Shown: in pieces, positions 5,857-10,446 of the stretch
Layout of the letters: each line of letters opens with the position of its first letter
Numbering within the stretch: position 1 is the stretch's first letter
From: Rhodobiaceae bacterium
GTDB taxonomy: Bacteria > Pseudomonadota > Alphaproteobacteria > RS24
Direction of reading: 5' to 3'
Length of the DNA: 10,446 bases
Assembly: GCA_002689195.1 (NCBI GenBank)
Contig: NZFC01000039.1
Location: 56,389 to 66,834 of the forward strand
Notes under the pieces: model-generated
Seen by the model: only the letters and a program-made list of their open reading frames with translations
Database searches by the model: none
Told to the model about the DNA's origin: nothing
Translations under genes and position numbers: made by a program

Positions 5857-7019
5857 TCGGGCAGGAAAATGCGGCGGATGGCGAACGCCTTGTTCTGGAG
5901 AACGCACAGCTCACCCTTGATAACGGGTCGGTGCTGGATACGTTGACGCTCGCCTATCGCACCTACGGGGCGCTGAATGCCGACAAATCAAACGCCATAT
6001 TGATTTGCCATGCGCTGACCGGCGACCACCATCCGAGCGGGGCCAACCCGCTCACGGGACGCGCTGGCTGGTGGGACAACATGGTCGGCCCCAGCAAACC
6101 CATCGACACGGATAGATATTTCGTCATCTGCCAAAACGTCATTGGCGGGTGTGCGGGCTCCACCGGCCCGTCAAGCCCGCGCGCCGACGGCACGCCTTAT
6201 GGCCTCGACTTTCCGGTCATCACCATTGGCGACATGGTGCGCGCGCAAAATGTGCTGCTCGACCGGCTGGAGATACCTGATTTGTTTTGCGTCATTGGCG
6301 GGTCAATGGGCGGCATGCAGGTTTTGCAATGGGCGGCGGCGCATGGCGAGCGTGTGTTCTCGGCCATTCCGATTGCCACCGCGGCGCGCCATTCATCGCA
6401 AAACATCGCGTTTCACGAGGTTGGCAGGCAGGCAATTCTGGCCGACCCGGACTGGCAGGGTGGCAATTATGCCGCCGAAAACACCGCGCCGCGTAAAGGT
6501 CTTGCCGTTGCGCGCATGGCCGCGCATATCACCTATCTGTCAGAGGCCGCGCTGCAGCGCAAATTCGGGCGCAACCTGCAAGACCGCGACCGGTTGAGCT
6601 ATGGCTTTGAGGCGGATTTCCAGATTGAGAGCTATCTGCGCCATCAGGGGATAAGCTTTGTCGACCGGTTTGACGCCAACAGCTATCTCTACATCACGCG
6701 CGCCATGGATTATTTCGACCTTGCCGCCGATTATGGCGGCACGCTGGCGCGTGCCTTTGCCAATACCAAGGCGCGCTTTTGTGTGGTGTCGTTCACCAGT
6801 GACTGGCTGTTTCCCACCAGCGAGAGCATTTCGCTGGTGCGTGCGTTGAACGCGGCGGGTGCCAATGTCAGCTTTGTCGAAATTGAAAGCGACAAGGGCC
6901 ATGACGCATTTTTATTGGACGAGCCGGAAATGGAACAAACGATTATCGGGTTTTTGAACGCTGCTGCCATTGCGCGCGGGCTACCTTTGGCGGACGGTTC
7001 GGAGGCGCGCCATGATTGA
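5853..7019 (+). CDS. metX: Homoserine O-acyltransferase (O-acetyltransferase) MetX
   Basis: Alpha/beta-hydrolase-fold enzyme that acylates the hydroxyl of homoserine, usually from acetyl-CoA, committing it to methionine synthesis. The length of 388 residues is normal. The catalytic triad is S151 in GGSMGG, D317 in TSDWLFP and H350 in KGHDAF. Other family signatures are AYRTYGALN (34-42), CHALTGDHH (52-60) and [16 protein letters not shown] (93-108). In-frame TAG at 5838 prevents a longer product, so the ATG at 5853 is the first usable start, preceded by a G-rich site 4 nt away. metX overlaps metW by 8 bp. Acetyl versus succinyl donor cannot be decided by eye, since some MetX proteins are succinyltransferases. 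The structured leader upstream may regulate it. Confidence 0.95.
   Translation: MIGQENAADGERLVLENAQLTLDNGSVLDTLTLAYRTYGALNADKSNAILICHALTGDHHPSGANPLTGRAGWWDNMVGPSKPIDTDRYFVICQNVIGGCAGSTGPSSPRADGTPYGLDFPVITIGDMVRAQNVLLDRLEIPDLFCVIGGSMGGMQVLQWAAAHGERVFSAIPIATAARHSSQNIAFHEVGRQAILADPDWQGGNYAAENTAPRKGLAVARMAAHITYLSEAALQRKFGRNLQDRDRLSYGFEADFQIESYLRHQGISFVDRFDANSYLYITRAMDYFDLAADYGGTLARAFANTKARFCVVSFTSDWLFPTSESISLVRALNAAGANVSFVEIESDKGHDAFLLDEPEMEQTIIGFLNAAAIARGLPLADGSEARHD
7001..7005 (+). promoter_or_regulatory. Ribosome binding site of metW
   Basis: GGAGG within the end of metX, 6 nt before the ATG at 7012. It fixes the metW start over an upstream in-frame candidate at 6970. Confidence 0.7.
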
Positions 7020-7650
7020 CCCACGCGCCAGCGCCAATGGCAATCTGAACGAAAAGCGGATTGACCTCATGCTTATTGCGAGCCTTGTCGAGCAGGGCAC
7101 GCGGGTGCTCGATATCGGCTGCGGCAATGGCGTGTTGATGGAATTGCTGGTGGCCGAACGCGGCGTCGATGCGCGCGGGCTGGAATTAAGCCAACAAGGG
7201 GTGAACGCGTGTGTGAGCCGTGGGCTGGCGGTGGTGCAGGGCAATGCCGATACGGATCTGTCTTATTATCCCGATCAGGGTTTTGACACGGTGATTTTGA
7301 GCCAGACATTGCAGGCCACGCAGCGCCCCAAAGAAGTTTTGCAGGAAATGTCGCGCATCGGGTCAAAGCTCATCGTATCGATACCGAATTTCGGACATTG
7401 GCGCATCCGCCTAGCGCTGGCTCTGCGCGGGCGCATGCCGGAAACGCAAGCGCTGTCGGCGACATGGTACGAGACGGCCAATATTCACCTGTGCAGCATG
7501 CTCGACCTGATCGATTTATGCGACGCGCTTTCTTTGCGCGTGGAAACCTGCCTGACCGTGACCAATGGAAAAGTGCATCAAAGTTCGGGCCGCCCGTCAG
7601 CGAGGCAGAACCTGATGGCCGAGCTGGTGGTTTTCGAACTCACCCGCTAG
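7012..7650 (+). CDS. metW: Methionine biosynthesis protein MetW
   Basis: A 212-residue class I methyltransferase-fold protein found beside metX in many proteobacteria and linked with MetX function in methionine synthesis; its own methyl-transfer reaction is not established. The SAM-binding motif I is VLDIGCGNG at 32-40, the acidic end of strand 2 is in GLELS (56-60), and a motif IV-like [11 protein letters not shown] lies at 91-101. The MetW hallmark [15 protein letters not shown] is at 152-166, preceded by [12 protein letters not shown] at 123-134. The start is fixed by GGAGG at 7001-7005, and the 8-bp overlap with metX implies coupling. The TAG stop shares CTAG with the convergent methyltransferase gene, with no terminator visible between. 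Confidence 0.93.
   Translation: MIDPRASANGNLNEKRIDLMLIASLVEQGTRVLDIGCGNGVLMELLVAERGVDARGLELSQQGVNACVSRGLAVVQGNADTDLSYYPDQGFDTVILSQTLQATQRPKEVLQEMSRIGSKLIVSIPNFGHWRIRLALALRGRMPETQALSATWYETANIHLCSMLDLIDLCDALSLRVETCLTVTNGKVHQSSGRPSARQNLMAELVVFELTR
7647..7650. other. Convergent stop-codon overlap (CTAG)
   Basis: CTAG gives TAG to metW on the plus strand and TAG to the methyltransferase on the minus strand. The 11 bp CGCTAGCCCGC around it is identical to the junction at 2894-2904. An alternating CG run follows at 7653-7664. Confidence 0.95.
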
Positions 7651-8405
7651 CCCGCGCGCGCGCGTCGTTTTTTTCGTGATAGAACACCGCGCGAAAAGGC
7701 CGGGCGCACCGGCACACCCAAGCCAACATTTTGTCGGCGCTTGGCGCGAATGGGGGCTGGCACCTGCTTGACAATATCGACCACCCAAACGCCGCCGATT
7801 TGCGGCAACAACAGCGCCAATAGGCGCTCGGCGGGTGCTAGAAGTTGCACTAGAAATTTCGGCAGCGCCGGCGGCAGCATCAAGGCGGGGCGGATGCTGG
7901 CAATCGAAAATCCGGCGGCTTTAAGCTGGCGGCGCAACTGGCGACGGCTGAACGGGCGACCGGCACCAAAAGGCGTTGCATCGCGGCGCGCCCACATGCC
8001 GGTTCGGTTCGGCACGACAAAAATCGCGCGGCCATTGGGCACTAAAATCCGCCAGATTTCACTCAAAAGCGCGTTGCTGTGATTGGCCGCCTCAAGCCCG
8101 TGAATAATAATGGCGCGCCCCAAAGCGCCATCGCGCAGCGGCATCAGCCCCTCATCGACCAGTGCCGAGCGCACGCCCGCGGCGCGGTCTTCCACCAGAA
8201 CACCTTGCTGGGCCGGCATGCACAAATGCCAGACGGCATCGGGCCATAAAACATTGGCATAAGGCAGAACATAGCCAAATCCCAGCACGGGTTCGGCCTG
8301 CGGGTCGGGCCATAAAGCGTCTATTTTCTGCACAATTTGCGCGCGCGCGCGCGTCCCGTCCAGACCGGCATAAAATTCAGCAAGTTCGAGAATGTCGACA
8401 GCCAT
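7647..8405 (-). CDS. Class I SAM-dependent methyltransferase-like protein, gloB-linked family
   Basis: A 252-residue Methyltransf_11-like protein of a type commonly encoded beside gloB in alphaproteobacteria; substrate unknown. Family landmarks are DILELAEFYAG at 4-13, VLGFGYVLPY at 40-49 in place of the usual SAM-binding glycine loop, MPAQQGVL at 63-70, IIHGLEAANH at 100-109, the WRILVPNGRAIFVVPNRTGMWARRDATPFGAGRPFS block at 118-152, and a late VWVVDIVKQV strand at 206-215. The glycine loop is weaker than the textbook motif. The C-terminal about 35 residues are rich in arginine and lysine (RKKRRARAG end). The ATG at 8405 gives the expected N-terminus; an ATG at 8456 would add 17 residues inside the gloB leader. 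It is divergent from gloB across 69 bp and convergent with metW. Confidence 0.8.
   Translation of the reverse strand: MAVDILELAEFYAGLDGTRARAQIVQKIDALWPDPQAEPVLGFGYVLPYANVLWPDAVWHLCMPAQQGVLVEDRAAGVRSALVDEGLMPLRDGALGRAIIIHGLEAANHSNALLSEIWRILVPNGRAIFVVPNRTGMWARRDATPFGAGRPFSRRQLRRQLKAAGFSIASIRPALMLPPALPKFLVQLLAPAERLLALLLPQIGGVWVVDIVKQVPAPIRAKRRQNVGLGVPVRPAFSRGVLSRKKRRARAG
8339..8353. repeat. Alternating GC dinucleotide run
   Basis: Fifteen bases of strict G/C alternation inside the 5' part of the methyltransferase gene, encoding the Arg-Ala run near residues 19-22. Similar but shorter runs occur at 7653-7664 and near 5127-5136. Such runs can adopt Z-DNA in vitro and are prone to slippage, but here the simplest reading is codon bias for CGC and GCG. 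Confidence 0.6.
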
Positions 8406-8422
8406 GACCAGAACAGTATACT
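8395..8422 (+). promoter_or_regulatory. Probable sigma70-type promoter of gloB
   Basis: TCGACA (8395-8400, 5 of 6 to TTGACA), a 16-bp spacer, and TATACT (8417-8422, 5 of 6 to TATAAT). Transcription would start near 8429, giving a leader of about 45 nt to the gloB ATG. The -10 box lies in the palindrome AGTATACT (8415-8422), so TATACT also reads on the minus strand towards the methyltransferase gene. The minus-strand -35 (CTGGCG, 16 bp away) is poor. Confidence 0.5.
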
Positions 8423-8462
8423 CCGAAGAGGTTATGCGCCAGACAAGGCGCGACATTTAAAC

Positions 8463-8468
8463 GAGGAG
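8463..8468 (+). promoter_or_regulatory. Ribosome binding site of gloB
   Basis: GAGGAG, 6 nt before the ATG at 8475. It excludes the longer open frame from 8337, whose extra 46 codons overlap the methyltransferase gene. Confidence 0.75.
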
Positions 8469-8474
8469 CGCCAC

Positions 8475-9245
8475 ATGTCTGCCATCGAAATAGCCCAGTT
8501 TGCGTGCCTGAGTGATAATTATGGTTATCTGGTTCACGACCCTGAAAGCGGTCAGACGGCCTGTATCGACACGCCCGAAACCGGCCCGATTTTTTCCACG
8601 CTAGACGCGCGCGGCTGGACGCTGAGCCATATTTGGAACACGCATCATCATTTTGACCATGCTGGCAATAATTTGGAAATCAAGGAAAAGACGGGTTGTC
8701 AGATCATCGGCCCGGCCGGAGAAGCCGAGCGCATTCCCGGCATTGATGTGAAAGTGGATGACGGCGATACGGTGAAGCTTGGCGCGCATGAGGTTCATGT
8801 GCTGAATGTTGGCGGCCACACGCTGGGCCATATTGCCTATCACCTGCCCGACACGCAAAACGCCTTTGTCGGCGACAGCCTGTTTGCGCTGGGTTGCGGG
8901 CGGGTGTTTGAAGGCACGATGGCGCAAATGTGGGAGAGCCTGCAAAAGCTCGCCGCGCTGCCCGATGCCACAACGGTTTATTGCGCGCATGAATACACAT
9001 CCGCCAATGCCGCTTTTGCTGTGAGTGTCGACCCCGAAAACGACGCGCTGCAATCGCGCGTGCGCGAAATCACCGCGCTGCGCGCCGATGGCAAGCCGAC
9101 CGTGCCGACGCAGATCGGCCTTGAACGCGCCACAAACCCGTTTTTGCGCCCGCATGATGCGCGCATTCGCGCCCAGCTTGGCATGGTCGATGCGGCGGAT
9201 GTCGATGTGTTTGCGGAAATTCGCGCGCGTAAGGATAATTTTTAA
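8475..9245 (+). CDS. gloB: Hydroxyacylglutathione hydrolase (glyoxalase II)
   Basis: Metallo-beta-lactamase-fold thioesterase that hydrolyses S-lactoylglutathione to lactate and glutathione, the second step of methylglyoxal detoxification. The length of 256 residues is normal. The binuclear metal site is intact: THHHFDH at 56-62 (H57, H59, D61, H62), H115 in GGHTLGH, bridging D134 in VGDSLFALGCGRVFEGT, and H172 in CAHEYT. The C-terminal substrate-binding domain has HEYTSANAAFA at 172-182 and NPFLR at 221-225, separating it from general MBL hydrolases. The start is set by GAGGAG at 8463-8468 and a probable promoter lies upstream. It is the first gene of a plus-strand unit: its TAA overlaps the cupin ATG (TAATG, one base). 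Confidence 0.95.
   Translation: MSAIEIAQFACLSDNYGYLVHDPESGQTACIDTPETGPIFSTLDARGWTLSHIWNTHHHFDHAGNNLEIKEKTGCQIIGPAGEAERIPGIDVKVDDGDTVKLGAHEVHVLNVGGHTLGHIAYHLPDTQNAFVGDSLFALGCGRVFEGTMAQMWESLQKLAALPDATTVYCAHEYTSANAAFAVSVDPENDALQSRVREITALRADGKPTVPTQIGLERATNPFLRPHDARIRAQLGMVDAADVDVFAEIRARKDNF
9231..9235 (+). promoter_or_regulatory. Ribosome binding site of the cupin gene
   Basis: AAGGA in the last codons of gloB, 9 nt before the ATG at 9245, supporting expression of the downstream cupin gene from the gloB transcript. Confidence 0.55.
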
Positions 9246-9676
9246 TGCGGCCACAGGCGCTGGACAAAATTTCCCCCGATATGGCGGTAACGGATGTCGC
9301 CGAAGCCTTGCACCTCAACCGGCACGCAGACGGGCATTTCGAAACGGACGAAACCTCCGGCCAGCGGCTGGTTTTGCTGGGCGCGGGCGATTTGTTTGCG
9401 TGGCAGCGCCAAACGGCACCAACCTCTTGGACATGGCTGGCGGGTGCCGCCCTGGCGCTGAGCGTATCGGCAGACGGGCATGACGCGCAAGCCTTTCATC
9501 TGAGCGGCTCCCAGAAAAACGTCGATGTCGACAGCCTGGTCTGGCACACATGCGAAACGCTAGGATATTGGTCTTTGGTCGCGATAACCTGCGCCGCGAC
9601 CGAACAGCCCGAAACCGAATATGCCGCGCCGGACTGGTATCCGGTTCCGCGCCGCGCGGCAGGTGCGGATAGCTGA
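9245..9676 (+). CDS. DUF985 (Cupin_5) family protein lacking the usual metal-site residues
   Basis: A 143-residue small beta-barrel protein of the DUF985 cupin family; biochemical role unknown. Family-like stretches are LHLNRHADGHFETDET at 22-37, LAGAALALSVSADGHDAQAFHL at 65-86, a VDSLVWHTCETLGYWSLV stretch at 95-112 that fits the family's VPAGxWQ region, and the C-terminal APDWYP at 128-133. By eye, the usual S-x-WH-R and E-x-WH positions read FAWQRQ (51-56) and TSWTW (60-64), so the histidine and glutamate expected to bind metal are replaced. The EGG-like motif after the first histidine is also altered (ADGH). It starts within the gloB stop and ends directly before the pabB ATG, as in gloB-cupin arrangements of related bacteria. 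Family assignment is moderate, resting on remembered consensus. Confidence 0.7.
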   Translation: MRPQALDKISPDMAVTDVAEALHLNRHADGHFETDETSGQRLVLLGAGDLFAWQRQTAPTSWTWLAGAALALSVSADGHDAQAFHLSGSQKNVDVDSLVWHTCETLGYWSLVAITCAATEQPETEYAAPDWYPVPRRAAGADS

Positions 9677-10446
9677 ATGCCCGACAACGCGCCCGATCTG
9701 TTGTTTTATGCCGATGCCGCAGGCGGGCTCATCGCCGAGACAGGCTGGGTGACGCCGGAGGCTGTGTTCGCGCCGCACGCTGAAACGCCGCACGCGCTGT
9801 GGCTCGATTCAAGCCATGACGCGCACGCGGCCTCGCGCGCCAGCTATATCGCCACGCGGCCCTATCAGATTATTTCAGGGGCCCCCGAACATGCGCGCCA
9901 GCATTTCGACGCGGCCGATGCCGCATTGCGCCCCGGTGCCGGGCTTTGGCAGGACATCCCGCCAGATATTGACGCGCAACTGCCGAGTTTTCGCGGCGGG
10001 CTAGCCGGTTTTTTCGGCTATGATCTGGCGCGCGGGCTGCATCCGGTACCGGAAAATATCAGCCAGAATGCCCATGATGATCTGGGCTTGCCGGGCCTCA
10101 CATTGGGGCTTTATGCGACGGTTCTGGCCTTTGATATGCGCGCGCGGCGCGCCTTCATCATCGCGACCGGCCTGCCGGAAACAGACCCCAAAGCCCGCCG
10201 TCGACAGGCCGAAAGCGACATAGCAGACTGGCAAAACTGTCTCGACAGGCTGGCCGAAAACCCAAGACCGGCAGCTTTCTCCGATGCCCCCATGGGCGCG
10301 CCCCACGCACCGCAAAGCAATTTTGCCGCCGCCGACTTCAAGCAAGCGGTCGCGCAAGTTGTTGGGCGCATATTGGATGGCGAAATTTTTCCAGCCAAAA
10401 TCGCCCCACGGTTTCATTGGCGACTCCGGCCCCCCGCCAGCGGGGT
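9677..10446 (+). CDS. pabB: Aminodeoxychorismate synthase component I, PabB (3' truncated)
   Basis: PabB converts chorismate, with ammonia from a glutaminase partner, to 4-amino-4-deoxychorismate for p-aminobenzoate and folate synthesis. The 256 codons visible cover the N-terminal domain and the beginning of the catalytic chorismate-binding domain of a protein normally about 450-500 residues long. Supporting stretches are LPSFRGGLAGFFGYDLARGLHP at 102-123, LPGLTLGLYATVLAFD at 138-153, and the domain junction NFAAADFKQAVAQVVGRILDGEIF at 215-238. The ATG follows the cupin TGA with no gap. PabB is preferred over TrpE because of the GGLAGFFGYDLAR form and the N-terminus. The last 18 codons are suspect: the expected GEIFQAN...QRF reads GEIFPAK...PRF, next to a terminal inverted repeat. 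No feature beyond this is visible. Confidence 0.85.
   Translation, partial: MPDNAPDLLFYADAAGGLIAETGWVTPEAVFAPHAETPHALWLDSSHDAHAASRASYIATRPYQIISGAPEHARQHFDAADAALRPGAGLWQDIPPDIDAQLPSFRGGLAGFFGYDLARGLHPVPENISQNAHDDLGLPGLTLGLYATVLAFDMRARRAFIIATGLPETDPKARRRQAESDIADWQNCLDRLAENPRPAAFSDAPMGAPHAPQSNFAAADFKQAVAQVVGRILDGEIFPAKIAPRFHWRLRPPASG
10432..10445. repeat. Short perfect inverted repeat at the window end
   Basis: CCCCGC / GCGGGG separated by 2 nt, one base from the end of the sequence. It lies inside the pabB frame. It probably marks a point where sequencing or assembly failed rather than a terminator, because no T-run follows and the gene should continue. Confidence 0.5.

Noticed and set aside
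7012..7650. metW as a generic ubiquinone-type methyltransferase
   Set aside because: [15 protein letters not shown] and the 8-bp overlap with metX are specific for MetW.
8339..8353. Z-DNA or regulatory repeat
   Set aside because: The GC alternation is explained by Arg (CGC) and Ala (GCG) codons within a real gene; no evidence of more.
1..10446. Phage, transposon, toxin-antitoxin, CRISPR or defence system
   Set aside because: All but the tentative upstream ORF fall into core metabolic or envelope families; there are no integrase, transposase, repeat-spacer or typical small toxin pairs, and base use looks uniform.

Overview
The window looks like a GC-rich alphaproteobacterial chromosome fragment, most like the Hyphomicrobiales/Rhizobiales or a related order. 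The evidence is the gene content and order: ftsE-ftsX, a YdcF-like gene, a DUF2125 gene, then tyrC, hisC and chorismate mutase facing metX-metW, then the gloB-linked methyltransferase, gloB, a DUF985 cupin and pabB. It is tightly packed core metabolism. I see no mobile element, tRNA, rRNA, CRISPR array or defence island. Both ends cut genes (ftsE loses its 5' part, pabB its 3' part), so it is probably a whole short contig or a slice of one.

Layout. (1) Positions 1-2900, plus strand: a cell-envelope run of ftsE (partial), ftsX, a YdcF/DUF218 membrane protein and a DUF2125 membrane-anchored protein, with overlaps or gaps of only 8-11 nt. (2) Positions 2897-5693, minus strand: an aromatic amino acid operon read as chorismate mutase, then hisC-type aminotransferase, then prephenate/cyclohexadienyl dehydrogenase, giving a route from chorismate to tyrosine. 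(3) Positions 5694-5852: the only sizeable intergenic stretch (159 bp), between the divergent chorismate mutase and metX genes. It holds an AT-rich dyad, a long hairpin that competes with a second hairpin next to the metX ribosome binding site, and a possible 20-codon upstream ORF ending in an ATGA overlap with metX. (4) Positions 5853-7650, plus strand: metX-metW, homoserine acylation for methionine synthesis. (5) Positions 7647-8405, minus strand: a methyltransferase-like protein, divergent from (6) positions 8475-10446, plus strand: gloB, a degenerate DUF985 cupin and pabB (partial), joined by 1-nt or zero-nt junctions.

Functional links: the aromatic operon and pabB both draw on chorismate, one towards tyrosine/phenylalanine and one towards folate. 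metX/metW feed methionine and hence S-adenosylmethionine. gloB detoxifies methylglyoxal through glutathione thioesters. ftsEX and the YdcF and DUF2125 proteins act at the envelope.

Most of the window is ordinary. The points most worth a second look are the metX leader, two convergent gene pairs that share a CTAG stop in the same 11-bp context, a cupin that seems to have lost its metal-binding residues, a chorismate mutase with a degenerate dehydratase-like C-terminal domain, and a suspicious pabB end beside a terminal inverted repeat. I found no convincing new multi-gene system.
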